DNA of 48,218 bases from an uncultured Prevotella sp. (GCA_944320105.1 CALUGA010000019.1:1-48218); one strand, 5' to 3'. Shown: positions 1 to 8,222, counted from the first letter of the stretch. Notes: generated by a model not told the origin, from the letters alone. Made by a program: numbers and translations.

Positions 1-142
1 ATGAACGGTATTTTAAATTGAGGCTATATGCACTACATGATTGCCGTATCACTCGAAATGTCGGATGAACCTAAAATTGTCTATTATATGTATGGGATAT
101 GTAAACTTCTTATTATCAGATATATTTGTATTGAAAACGACT

Positions 143-164
143 CTTCAACGAGGACGAGTATTGA
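143..164 (+). repeat. 22-base direct repeat, copy 1
   Basis: This segment matches 585-606 at 21 of 22 positions. Both copies can be read in one frame as LQRGRVL, so the match could be shared coding sequence or a shared DNA site. The copies are 442 bases apart. Confidence 0.6.
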
Positions 165-396
165 GCCGTTTGCTCGGCGTAAAGCATCGAATAACAGATT
201 GGACATCAATGGAAGCGGGGACCGTACAGGTTCTCGCTTTCTCGTTTCTTGCCGCAACGTGGGGCAGTGTCATTTTTCATATACACATAAAAAAACGAAG
301 TCTCGCCGTGGTACGCATCGTTGAGAGGCGTGGCGGAATCTGTTGGCGCAAAGATACAATCAAATCGCTGAGTTCCCAAATAATCGGTGGAAAAAC

Positions 397-427
397 TTTG
401 TGATTATCCATCTTCTTTGTACCTTTG
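397..427 (+). promoter_or_regulatory. Bacteroidota sigma-ABfr-type promoter
   Basis: TTTG at 397-400, a 19-base spacer, then TACCTTTG at 420-427. This matches the Bacteroidota consensus (-33 TTTG, -7 TAnnTTTG) exactly in spacing. A transcript would start near 438 and reach the acyltransferase gene at 662 after a leader of about 220 bases. Confidence 0.65.
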
Positions 428-563
428 CAAGTATAAAATAGGTTCTTTGAAAGGCTTGTTTGAGTGATGACTAACGTGATGAGGGAGTGGTGCCGATGGC
501 GTTCCACCGCTTTTCATGGCGAAATGGCTGCCCCCGAAATCACACAATTGACAGATGTCATAC

Positions 564-665
564 ATGACCACTAAGGAATACATACTTCAACGAGGACGAG
601 TGTTGATGCGTATGCCAAGTAGATTAGCATGTAACACAATCAAATTGAGGAGGCTGGCAAGATGA
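564..665 (+). CDS. possible 33-codon leader ORF
   Basis: The frame starts MTTKEYILQRGRVLMRM and is rich in Arg and Leu. Its TGA stop (663-665) overlaps the ATG of the acyltransferase (662-664) as ATGA, the usual arrangement for translational coupling, and an AGGAGG-like stretch near 648-653 lies inside it. The second copy of the 22-base repeat falls in this frame. No homologue is recognised. It may be a leader peptide, the 3' end of a decayed gene, or chance. Confidence 0.25.
   Translation: MTTKEYILQRGRVLMRMPSRLACNTIKLRRLAR
585..606 (+). repeat. 22-base direct repeat, copy 2
   Basis: Second copy of the motif at 143-164 with one A/G difference. It lies within the possible leader ORF, just upstream of the acyltransferase gene. 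Confidence 0.6.
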
Positions 666-1780
666 ATAGCCTTGCCTCTTTTGTTTTCGCGCATTCGCCC
701 CTCTGCATTTCCGCCGAGTATGTGCTTGTGCTGGCAGCCTTGGCCTTGGCCATCGCCGCAGGCGTGGAGAGGCGGCCTGCCCCAGCCAGCCGTGCGCTTA
801 TATCCCCCGGCGCATCGGCAGTGCTCAAGGCCGTTTGCTGCATCCTCGTTGTTTTGCATCATTTTGCCCTGCGTCGGCCCGACGTGGCTTTCATCAAGCC
901 GTTTGCCGTTGGCGCAGGCCATTTTGCCATGCCTGTGTTCTTCGCCCTCTCGGCTTACGGCGTGTGCAAGTCTGAAATGGCGCGCCCCATGCCCGGTTTC
1001 GCGGCGTTTTTCAGGAAGCGGGTGCTCAGTTTGCTCAAGCAGCTGTGGGCGGTAAATTTCTTCGCCATTGCCGCCTATGCAGCCGTCGGCGCCATTGATG
1101 GCTCTGCCGAGTCGATGGCCCGGTCGGCGGAAAACCCGCTGTTTTTCGCCATTGCCAGCCACAGCTTGCAGCCATGGGAGTTGCTCATGCTGCTTGTAGG
1201 CATCCGCGAGCTCGACAGCGTGGTGTGGTTCTTGTATGTGGTGATATATGCCTACATGGCGTTCTTCGTGTCCAAGGGCGTGTTCCCCATCGTTTCGCGC
1301 AGGTGCGCCTTCGCCTGCCTTTATGTGGGCCTGGTGGCCCTCTTTGGCGTGGCGGCGTGGGCGCTTGGCCTCCCAGCCTATTATTACCGCAACCTGTGGG
1401 CCTTGCCCCTTGGGCTGCTCATGGCGTTATGCGAGCCGTGGCTGCTTGGCGGCTGGCGCCGGCTGTGCGCCCTGCTTTGCCCCGCAGGCGCCCTGCTGCT
1501 CGTGCAGTGCGCCTTGCTCCGCGAAGGCTTTTACCTCGTGTCCGCAGTGGCGGCAGTGGCGGCCCTCCTTGGCTGCGGCCGCTTCATGGCCTGCCGCTCC
1601 GTGAGGCGGGGCAGCGCGCTGGCGTGGCTCTCGGCCATGTCGGCCATGGTCTACCTCGTTCACATCAAGGTGTTCGACATCGAGTGCCACTGCATGGGCT
1701 TCCCCACTGTGCTTTTGCCGCTCGCCGCCACGCTCGCCCTCTCCGCCCTTTACGTAGTGGCATCGCGCCGCAAGCCATGA
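662..1780 (+). CDS. acyltransferase 3 family membrane protein
   Basis: 372-residue polytopic inner-membrane protein, probably transferring an acyl (often acetyl) group to a sugar of a surface glycan. A membrane segment at about 13-35 is followed by LKAVCCILVVLHHFALRR (about 55-72), which carries the paired histidines typical of the first catalytic helix of acyltransferase-3/OafA proteins, then FFALSAYGV and a basic loop. About eight to ten hydrophobic helices follow, including VVWFLYVVIYAYMAF and a C-terminal AMVYLVHIKVF. The start follows an AGGAGG-like site and overlaps an upstream leader frame. A hexapeptide acetyltransferase follows 110 bases later, so both may modify the same polysaccharide; that pairing is inference. 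The family is visible; the substrate is not. Confidence 0.8.
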   Translation: MNSLASFVFAHSPLCISAEYVLVLAALALAIAAGVERRPAPASRALISPGASAVLKAVCCILVVLHHFALRRPDVAFIKPFAVGAGHFAMPVFFALSAYGVCKSEMARPMPGFAAFFRKRVLSLLKQLWAVNFFAIAAYAAVGAIDGSAESMARSAENPLFFAIASHSLQPWELLMLLVGIRELDSVVWFLYVVIYAYMAFFVSKGVFPIVSRRCAFACLYVGLVALFGVAAWALGLPAYYYRNLWALPLGLLMALCEPWLLGGWRRLCALLCPAGALLLVQCALLREGFYLVSAVAAVAALLGCGRFMACRSVRRGSALAWLSAMSAMVYLVHIKVFDIECHCMGFPTVLLPLAATLALSALYVVASRRKP

Positions 1781-1890
1781 GCGGCGGTGCCATCCTTTGG
1801 CCGTGCGCCCTCTTTTCATTGCCTTTGCGTGGCGTGGCGGCATTCCGCCGCCTTAGGCGGCTTACATAGAAACAACATAAACAGCAACCA

Positions 1891-2451
1891 ATGAAGACCG
1901 AACTTGAGAAAATGCGCAGCCGCGAGGAGTACTACTTCGACGGCGGCGAAGTGGAGCAGAGCATTGTACGCGCGCAAGACCTGTGCCGCCGCCTCAGTGC
2001 GATGACCATCAGTGATGAGGGCTACCGTGCCATCATCGAGCAGCTCATACCCGGCATACCCGCCTCGTCGGTGGTATGCCCGCCCTTCCGCTGCGACCAC
2101 GGCCACGGCATCTTGATGGGCCAGAACGTGTTCGTAAACTACGACTGCGTGATGCTCGACGGCGGCCATATACGCATAGGCGACAACGTGAAGATAGGCC
2201 CCGGATGCCATATCTACACCCCGCAGCACCCCGTTGACCACGTGGAGCGGCGCGAGCCTAAGGAGACCGCCTTGCCCGTCACCATCGGCGCCGACACATG
2301 GCTCTGCGGCCACGTCACCGTATGCCCCGGCGTCACCATCGGCGAGCGTTGCATCATAGCCGCCGGCTCGGTGGTGGTGCGCGACATCCCCGATGACTGC
2401 CTCGCCGCCGGCAACCCCGCCGTGGTGAAGAAACGCCTCGGCGGCAAGTAG
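1891..2451 (+). CDS. maltose/galactoside-type O-acetyltransferase (hexapeptide repeat)
   Basis: 186-residue cytoplasmic enzyme of the Maa/LacA/NodL group, expected to use acetyl-CoA to acetylate a sugar hydroxyl as a homotrimer. The N-terminal helical part (1-60) carries the family MRSREEYY-like start. The left-handed beta-helix repeats then run from about 70 (FRCDHGHGILMGQNVFVNYD, LDGGHIRIGDNVKIGPGCHI) to 180 (TIGADTWLCGHVTVCPGVTI, GAGS-like AAGSVVV, NPAVV). The catalytic-type histidine lies in IYTPQHPVD. Length is normal. It lies downstream of the acyltransferase-3 gene and probably shares its transcript. The sugar acceptor cannot be told from sequence. Confidence 0.88.
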   Translation: MKTELEKMRSREEYYFDGGEVEQSIVRAQDLCRRLSAMTISDEGYRAIIEQLIPGIPASSVVCPPFRCDHGHGILMGQNVFVNYDCVMLDGGHIRIGDNVKIGPGCHIYTPQHPVDHVERREPKETALPVTIGADTWLCGHVTVCPGVTIGERCIIAAGSVVVRDIPDDCLAAGNPAVVKKRLGGK

Positions 2452-2528
2452 CCAGGCTCTTTATTGTGCCTGCGGGGGTTAAAAACATTAAAAAGTCATA
2501 AATTACGGTTCAATAGTCGCGTTCTGCT

Positions 2529-2559
2529 GTTGCACATTTGCAATAAAAGTGTATCTTTG
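2529..2559 (+). promoter_or_regulatory. Bacteroidota-type promoter for the 2619 gene
   Basis: GTTG at 2529-2532, a 19-base spacer, then TATCTTTG at 2552-2559. The ATG follows about 60 bases downstream, leaving a short AT-rich leader. Confidence 0.6.
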
Positions 2560-2618
2560 CCACTGCTAAGCAGAACCAATATGCATTCACCTATTAACTT
2601 TACAAATATTATTAAACA

Positions 2619-5600
2619 ATGAAAAAACGATTATTCTTAATGTTGTCGCTCCTCGCAGGGGTGGCCGGGTCGTTTGCCCATGAGGTTGGCGACTACGTCT
2701 ACACCGTTGACGGGCGATTCAAGATTTTGGGAGAAAACCTGCTTCCAAACGGAGACTTCTCCAAAGGCACCGATGGCTGGACAAACATCGCCAATGGAGC
2801 GCTCAGTGACGACACCCTCGAGGTAGTGGCCGACGAAACGCTCGGCAAGAACGCCGTCTACGTGCGCGCCACCTATGGCTCGCGCCCCGTGCCAACAAAC
2901 CCGCTCGGCTCCGGCACTGCCAATTTCTTCAAGTCGCAGCTGCTCGACCGCGGGCAGTACATCATCAGCTACAAGGTAAAGGGAGCAGCCGAGACCTCAA
3001 CAACGTCTACCTGTAGCGCCGACGCAGGCAGCTACACCCGCGCTGCCAACCACCAGAGCATCTACACCTCCGATGTGCCTTCCATTGAGGTTGTCGGCAC
3101 CAAGAGCGACCGCCTGATTGCCCACTACGTAACCTACCGCTCGGCCGACGGTTGGACTGAGGTGAACTACTTCGTCAACCTCGATGCAGCGCAGAACGTA
3201 AACTTCCTTTTCTACAACCTGCAGCTCAACGACGCCTTCGCCGACTTCAGCATCAACCTCTGCCAGCGCGCGCTCGACGACCGTGAGGTGAGGAACCTCT
3301 ACAACCAGTGGACGGCGTATGTAAACGCTGCCGGCGAGAATGCACAAGGCGATGGGAGCTTCATGGAATATTACGAGCTTTTTGGGGCTTTTCTTGAGGA
3401 TCCCAATGTAGATCCGGAAAACCTCAACCAAGATGACCCCAACGCCATTCAGAACTTGATGGATCTTGGCGGCAACGAGGCCCTTGCATCTTTCCTCGAT
3501 GCCAACTCCGTCGACGTGTCGAAGTACCTGCGCAACTTCACCTTCGACAACGGCTCCTACAGTGGCTGGACAGTCACCGGCGACCGCTGGCGCGTGGTTG
3601 AGCCTACGGGCAACTTCACAACGCAGCACATGCGCGCCGAGTACCCCGGCAACTACACCCTACCCGAGGGCCAGCTCTCGCAGAGCTACAACCTGCCCGC
3701 CGGCAAGTATGTCTATGTGCTGCAGGCCCAGGCCAACAAGTACTACATCGATGGCCGTGGCGGTAGCAACAACCAGCAGATAATGGACTGGTACAACTCC
3801 ATTGAGAACTGCCGCATGTTCATGGGCGACCAGAGCCTCACGCTCACCAACCTGCCCACATACACCGGAGCCTACTACGCCATCTCTGCCGACCTGCCCG
3901 CAGGCGTGAAGACATTCGGCTTCTACGACAGCGGCTCGGCTGCCGAGGGCGATGGCGGAACCCACCGCTTCGACAACATTGCCCTGCGCATCTTCGGCGC
4001 CGATGCAGCTGAGGTTACGAAGTACGTGTTCGACCAGGTGGCCTTCGCCGACCTCGTGTCCACGCGCGACTCCGCCCAGACCCTCCACGGCGTTGCCACC
4101 TATCCGTTCGGCAAGGACGAGCTTAACGACTCCATAACCTTTGCAACCAGCTACATCAATGCAAAGCCCGAAAACCCCACTGACGATGATATCGCTGAGG
4201 CACAGGACATCATGCGCCAGCTCAACGTGGCCATCAGCGCCTACTACACCATCAACGCCGAGTATACAGCACTTGGCAATGGCATAGCCGATGCACAGGC
4301 TGCCTACGACGACGAGAGCCTCACCGCAGGCAAGGCCCAGCTGCTGGCTGCCATCAACACCGCAACCAACTACTACAACGAGCTGCAGCAAACCCACGTG
4401 CGCGACTCAGCAGCCATCATGGCAGCCATCAAGACGCTCGCCCTGGCTGTTGACGACTATAACGCCGCAAACGCAGGCTACAACTTCCCCGGCGAGGTGG
4501 CTATCGTCAACCCGACGTTCGCCGACAATGGCAATGGCTGGGATGTGCAGTCGAGCGGCGAGTCAAAGGAGGCATGGAGGTATGGAGAGGACGCCAACTT
4601 CACCGGAGGCCACAAGATTTATGTCAATCGAGGCAACTCCACATCGCCTGATAACGCAGTGTTCCAGACCGTAGAATTGAGGCACAACGGTATGTACGAG
4701 CTTACCTTCCAGGCTTACGCCAACGGACAGGGTCGTCACGATGGCGATGGCGTTGAGGATACCATCAACGTGTTCTTCGTAACCGAGATGAACGGTGAGA
4801 GGGATTCTCTCATGATTCACACCCCGGCCGTTGACGGCAACTACTACATCCCGCAGGACTACAAGGTGCGCCTCTTCATCGACAACGCTCCTGTAAGCCT
4901 CACCTTCGGTATCGACGCCCTCAACAACCCAAGCTCATGGCCCGAAGACCGTAGCGAGGTGTTTGCCACCAACTACGCTTACGGCAGCAACAAGCTCACC
5001 TTCTACGGTGACTATGACAAGTATCTGCAAGACTCCATCCAGGCTGCCATACTGCCCACGCGCGACTCGCTGCAGCGCGCCGTCGACGCAGCCAACGCCC
5101 TGCTTGCCGAGAGCCGCAACCCGAACAAAGTGAGCACCACTCCGTTCGAGCAGGCCATAGCCACCGCCCAGGGCGTGGTAAACAACGGCTCGGCTTCGCT
5201 CGATGAGCTTAACGCTCAGTTCCCGCTGCTCGAGACTGCCACAAGGAACTTCATGGTGAGCGGCGTTTATCCTGCCGCAGGCAAGTACTACGACCTTACG
5301 TTCATGATAAAGAACGCCGACTTCACCAGCCAGGACGCCAAGTTCGCCGACTGGACAACCTCCGGCGTGGCCACTAACTTCACCACAACCTCCACAGGCT
5401 ACGTTTACTACTACAACAACGTTAAGGAAGGGACAATGGCTACCACCGCTATCACGCAGGCCGTTAGCGGCCTGCCCAACGGCCAGTACCAGTTCCAGAT
5501 GGGCCTCACCTACCGCATCAGCAACCCGGCCGAGAACCAGTGGAACTCCGATGCATACGGCACCACCGACTATGCTTACGTAACGGCCAACGATGCAGTG

Positions 5601-6029
5601 GCTCCCGCCAACGGACTGCTCATGGAGGGCGCCCAGAGCCAGACCGACGCAAATGTTTGGGACTACGGCTACGGCGTGATACTCACCAACTATGACTACC
5701 GCCACGCCGCTGGCACGGAGTCGCTCTTCGACGCCGGCTGCTTCGGCACGGCAGTGAGCTTCGCCGTAACCGACGGCACAGCCACCGTAGGCATGATGGC
5801 CGAGGGCCTGCCCACAACGTCGTACGTTTACATGAAGGGCATGCAGCTGCGCTTCTGGGGCGACGAGGTAGCCGACGGCATCAATGCCGCCAAGGGCGAC
5901 AACGCTGCCGAGCTGCCCGGCGACATCTACACCCTCAGCGGTGTGAAGGTGCGCTCCAACGCTACTTCTTTCGATGGCCTTGCCAAGGGCATCTACATCA
6001 AGAACGGCAAGAAGGTGGTGGTTAAGTAA
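2619..6029 (+). CDS. large T9SS-exported protein with repeated jelly-roll-like modules
   Basis: 1136 residues. A signal peptide (MKKRLFLMLSLLAGVAGSFA) starts the protein and a T9SS type A sorting domain ends it (IYTLSGVKV, then GLAKGIYIKNGKKVVVK), so it is probably carried across the outer membrane and anchored or released at the surface. Four segments begin with an N-x-x-F...W pattern resembling carbohydrate-binding jelly rolls: about 43 (NGDFSKGTDGW), 305 (NFTFDNGSYSGW), 630 (NPTFADNGNGW) and 899 (NADFTSQDAKFADW). Between them are helical stretches rich in Ala and Asn (about 500-625 and 810-890), similar to FIVAR-like linkers. No catalytic domain is recognised. It has its own promoter and terminator. 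Binding of plant or host glycan is an inference, encouraged only by the pectate lyase next door. Confidence 0.75.
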   Translation: MKKRLFLMLSLLAGVAGSFAHEVGDYVYTVDGRFKILGENLLPNGDFSKGTDGWTNIANGALSDDTLEVVADETLGKNAVYVRATYGSRPVPTNPLGSGTANFFKSQLLDRGQYIISYKVKGAAETSTTSTCSADAGSYTRAANHQSIYTSDVPSIEVVGTKSDRLIAHYVTYRSADGWTEVNYFVNLDAAQNVNFLFYNLQLNDAFADFSINLCQRALDDREVRNLYNQWTAYVNAAGENAQGDGSFMEYYELFGAFLEDPNVDPENLNQDDPNAIQNLMDLGGNEALASFLDANSVDVSKYLRNFTFDNGSYSGWTVTGDRWRVVEPTGNFTTQHMRAEYPGNYTLPEGQLSQSYNLPAGKYVYVLQAQANKYYIDGRGGSNNQQIMDWYNSIENCRMFMGDQSLTLTNLPTYTGAYYAISADLPAGVKTFGFYDSGSAAEGDGGTHRFDNIALRIFGADAAEVTKYVFDQVAFADLVSTRDSAQTLHGVATYPFGKDELNDSITFATSYINAKPENPTDDDIAEAQDIMRQLNVAISAYYTINAEYTALGNGIADAQAAYDDESLTAGKAQLLAAINTATNYYNELQQTHVRDSAAIMAAIKTLALAVDDYNAANAGYNFPGEVAIVNPTFADNGNGWDVQSSGESKEAWRYGEDANFTGGHKIYVNRGNSTSPDNAVFQTVELRHNGMYELTFQAYANGQGRHDGDGVEDTINVFFVTEMNGERDSLMIHTPAVDGNYYIPQDYKVRLFIDNAPVSLTFGIDALNNPSSWPEDRSEVFATNYAYGSNKLTFYGDYDKYLQDSIQAAILPTRDSLQRAVDAANALLAESRNPNKVSTTPFEQAIATAQGVVNNGSASLDELNAQFPLLETATRNFMVSGVYPAAGKYYDLTFMIKNADFTSQDAKFADWTTSGVATNFTTTSTGYVYYYNNVKEGTMATTAITQAVSGLPNGQYQFQMGLTYRISNPAENQWNSDAYGTTDYAYVTANDAVAPANGLLMEGAQSQTDANVWDYGYGVILTNYDYRHAAGTESLFDAGCFGTAVSFAVTDGTATVGMMAEGLPTTSYVYMKGMQLRFWGDEVADGINAAKGDNAAELPGDIYTLSGVKVRSNATSFDGLAKGIYIKNGKKVVVK

Positions 6030-6083
6030 AAAAACAACGCCGGGGCTTCCCGCCGGGGGAGCCTAAAAGGCCAATACTCTAAG

Positions 6084-6117
6084 CAAGGGGCCGGCTGCAC
6101 TCGCAGCCGGCCCCTTG
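6084..6117. terminator. hairpin terminator after the 2619 gene
   Basis: A perfect 15-bp stem (6084-6098 with 6103-6117) closes a 4-base loop. There is no long T run, which is common for Bacteroidota terminators. Confidence 0.7.
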
Positions 6118-6120
6118 GCA

Positions 6121-6199
6121 TATTTGGCCTATCTGGCCTATAAGGCTTATAGGGCTTATTAGGCTTATAGGGCTTATAGGCCTTATAGGCCCAATGGGC
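6121..6199. repeat. degenerate decamer array (ggcttatagg)
   Basis: About eight consecutive variants of a ten-base unit near ggcttatagg or ggcctataag fill the space after the terminator. Several units are self-complementary (tataggccttata). It has no coding potential. Confidence 0.75.
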
Positions 6200-6341
6200 C
6201 GCTCCCTGTTAAAAATCGCCAAAAAAGGCTCTCGCCGCATTCGCCGTAGGCAAAAAAGCACTAACTTTACAGTCTGAACCGATAAACCAATAACATTGGG
6301 CAGGGCGGCCATGCCCTGCCCAAGCCAAAGCCAATAACCAC

Positions 6342-7469
6342 ATGAAGAGAATAATTTGCGGTTGCCTGGCGCTGCTCTGCGCCGCAACCATCATGGCGCA
6401 AGCCCCCGCCTCAAAGGGCAAGGCCGCTCCCAAGGCCAAGGTGAGGAAGTGGACGCAGATGGCCCCCAAGCTCAAGGACGACTTCTTCAAGACCGACGAG
6501 GCACTGCGCATAGGCGACAACGTGCTCCTCTACCAGTACGAGACGGGCGGATGGCCCAAGAACACCAACATGCAGCTGCCGCTCGACGAGGCCGCCAAGG
6601 CCAAGCTCCGCGCTAACCGCAAGGGCATTAACGAGAGCACCATCGACAACAAGGCCACCACTACCGAGATAACTTACCTCTGCCGCCTCTATAACGCCAC
6701 GGGGCAGCAACGCTATGCCGACGGCGCACTGCGCGGCATGGACTACCTCTTCCGCGCCCAGTACGCCAACGGCGGATGGCCGCAGTTCTACCCCAGGCCC
6801 AAGGGCTACTACACCCACATTACCTTCAACGACGATGCCATGACCAACGTGCTGAAGGTGATGCGCGACGTGGCCAAGGGCAAGCAGCCCTACGCCTTCA
6901 TGCCCGATAGCGTTAAGGCCAAGGCGCAGGCAGCCCTCGACAAAGGCATAAGCTGCATACTTAAGACTCAGGTGGTGCAGGACGGTCGTCCCACCGTTTG
7001 GTGCGCGCAGTACGATGAGCACACGCTTCAGCCCGCCGCTGCCCGTGCCTACGAGCTGGTGTCGCTCAGCGGGTCGGAGTCGGAGGACATAGTGCTCTTC
7101 CTCATGTCGCTCTCCAAGCCGTCGGCAGAAATCGTGGAGTGCGTTGAAAACGCCGTGGCGTGGTTCCGCAAGAGCGAGATACACGGCCTCACCTTTGAGT
7201 TCTTCACCGACAAGGACGGCAAGCGCGACTACCGCATGGTGGCCTGCCCCGAGGGCAAGGACTGCCCGCCGCTGTGGGCGCGCTTCTACACCATCGAGGG
7301 CAACCGCCCCTTCTTCAGCGACCGCGACGGCGTGCCGCGCTACGACATATCCGAGATAGGGCGCGAGCGGCGCACGGGCTACGGCTGGTACAACTCCGAT
7401 GCGCTTGAGGTTTACGAGCGTTACGAGTCGTGGGCCAAGAAGTATGGGCGGGCCCGTGATAAGCAATGA
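6342..7469 (+). CDS. pectate lyase, polysaccharide lyase family 10
   Basis: 375-residue exported enzyme expected to cleave polygalacturonate by beta-elimination. A signal peptide (about 1-20, ending ATIMAQ) precedes a Lys-rich linker and the PL10 (alpha/alpha)3 barrel. Recognisable family signatures are YETGGWPKNTNM, TIDNKATTTEI, YANGGWPQFYP, YTHITFNDDAM and, near the end, RRTGYGWYNSDAL. Length matches single-domain PL10 enzymes and no sorting domain is present, so it is probably periplasmic. No SusC/SusD pair or other glycan-degrading gene lies next to it, so it is not in an obvious polysaccharide utilisation locus. A -7-like TAACTTTA box lies at 6262-6269. Confidence 0.88.
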   Translation: MKRIICGCLALLCAATIMAQAPASKGKAAPKAKVRKWTQMAPKLKDDFFKTDEALRIGDNVLLYQYETGGWPKNTNMQLPLDEAAKAKLRANRKGINESTIDNKATTTEITYLCRLYNATGQQRYADGALRGMDYLFRAQYANGGWPQFYPRPKGYYTHITFNDDAMTNVLKVMRDVAKGKQPYAFMPDSVKAKAQAALDKGISCILKTQVVQDGRPTVWCAQYDEHTLQPAAARAYELVSLSGSESEDIVLFLMSLSKPSAEIVECVENAVAWFRKSEIHGLTFEFFTDKDGKRDYRMVACPEGKDCPPLWARFYTIEGNRPFFSDRDGVPRYDISEIGRERRTGYGWYNSDALEVYERYESWAKKYGRARDKQ

Positions 7470-7612
7470 GCGTGGCCTGCCTGCCCGCGCTACTTGCCGA
7501 GGCGCAAGGGTTTGCGCCTTGGATGGCGAAATGTGTTCAAGGGGATGCACGAGTTCGCTTCTCCTTGAACAATCTTTTTCGCTTCTCCTTGTGTGATTTT
7601 TTTTTGACTTCC

Positions 7613-7903
7613 CCGGGTCGCAGACCCGGCCACTGACGGCGGCGGGTTGCAAACCCGCCGCAACGTGGGTGTATTCGTGGGTGTATTCGTGGATGTCTAA
7701 TAGCACATTCCATGACTCCACGTGTCTTCCATGTAGGCTCTCACGTGTCTTCCATGTAGGCTCTCACGTGTCTTCCATGTAGGCTCCCACGTGTCTTCCA
7801 TGTAGGCTCTCACGTGTCTTCCATGTAGGCTCCCACGTACACTCCCACGTTCAGGCGGGTTTGCAACCCGCCTGCTTCCGGTTGCGGGTTTGCAACCCGC
7901 GTT
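7613..7903 (+). repeat. family A composite palindromic repeat, copy 1
   Basis: The left end has two hairpins with gca loops: ccgggtcgcagacccgg (7613-7629) and ggcgggttgcaaacccgcc (7641-7659). The right end has aggcgggtt-tgc-aacccgcct (7853-7873) and gcgggtttgcaacccgc (7884-7900). Between them lie two 12-base units near gtgggtgtattc and five 23-base units. The same end modules recur at 19230-19422 and 36567-36753. Confidence 0.85.
7719..7833 (+). repeat. 23-base minisatellite, five units
   Basis: Five tandem units beginning cacgtgtcttccatgtaggc, differing by single T/C changes at the unit end. A partial sixth unit follows. The array lies inside family A copy 1. Confidence 0.9.
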
Positions 7904-8038
7904 AAGGCCAGTTGTTCCTGAATAGGTGTTTGCGCCGCAGGAATGCGGCACCTCCTAATGTTCACGTGCGATTGCGCGCTGCTGCCCGCCCGGTGGCCTG
8001 CCGTGGCGGTGGCTGTAGACCCCTGCCTGGCGGAACAG

Positions 8039-8137
8039 CCCGTTTGGCGTTCTAAAACAGGCCGTTTGAGGCTGCGAAACGGCCTGTTTCAGACTGCGAA
8101 ACGGCCTGTTTTGCAATGCGTTGAGACTCAGGCTGTT
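8039..8137. repeat. family B palindrome cluster, copy 1
   Basis: Three palindromic units near aaacggcctgttt (one as aaacaggccgttt) are separated by short variable spacers. They are followed by ttgcaatgcgttgagactca and a ctgttgc end. Related clusters lie at 25422-25515 and 41021-41135. Confidence 0.8.
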
Positions 8138-8191
8138 GCGCAGCCTCGCCAAGGGCGCGCCACAGTGGGGCAGAAATAGTTGGCCGTGTTC

Positions 8192-8222
8192 TTTGGCATT
8201 TACGATAATTTTAGTATTTTTG
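8192..8222 (+). promoter_or_regulatory. Bacteroidota-type promoter for fadD
   Basis: TTTG at 8192-8195, a 19-base spacer, then TATTTTTG at 8215-8222; the fadD ATG follows 65 bases later. Confidence 0.7.

Larger units (their letters stand above)
1..660. other. AT-rich region without a convincing gene
   Basis: Short overlapping open frames exist on both strands, the longest about 120 codons at 41-403, but none shows a recognisable domain. Base composition is clearly more AT-rich than in the genes that follow, consistent with degraded or mobile DNA. It contains a good Bacteroidota promoter at 397-427 and two near-identical 22-base direct repeats. Bases 438-560 would form a transcribed leader for the gene at 662, with a GC-rich potential hairpin around gtggtgccgatggcgttccac (482-505). 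Confidence 0.5.
7470..8190. other. gene-free repeat-rich spacer
   Basis: 720 bases between the pectate lyase and fadD hold no credible gene. They contain a family A composite repeat (7613-7903) and a family B palindrome cluster (8039-8137). The open frames here are by-products of the repeats. Confidence 0.7.

Noticed and set aside
41-403. 120-codon open frame in the AT-rich left end
   Set aside because: It has one hydrophobic stretch but no family signal, and it ends inside the promoter region. It was kept only as part of the region description.
7719-7833. Possible CRISPR array
   Set aside because: The 23-base units are directly adjacent with no variable spacers, and no cas genes are present.
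7697-7951. 84-codon frame with repeated RESLHGRHVRAYMEDT
   Set aside because: The peptide repeat only reflects the 23-base minisatellite; there is no start context or homologue.
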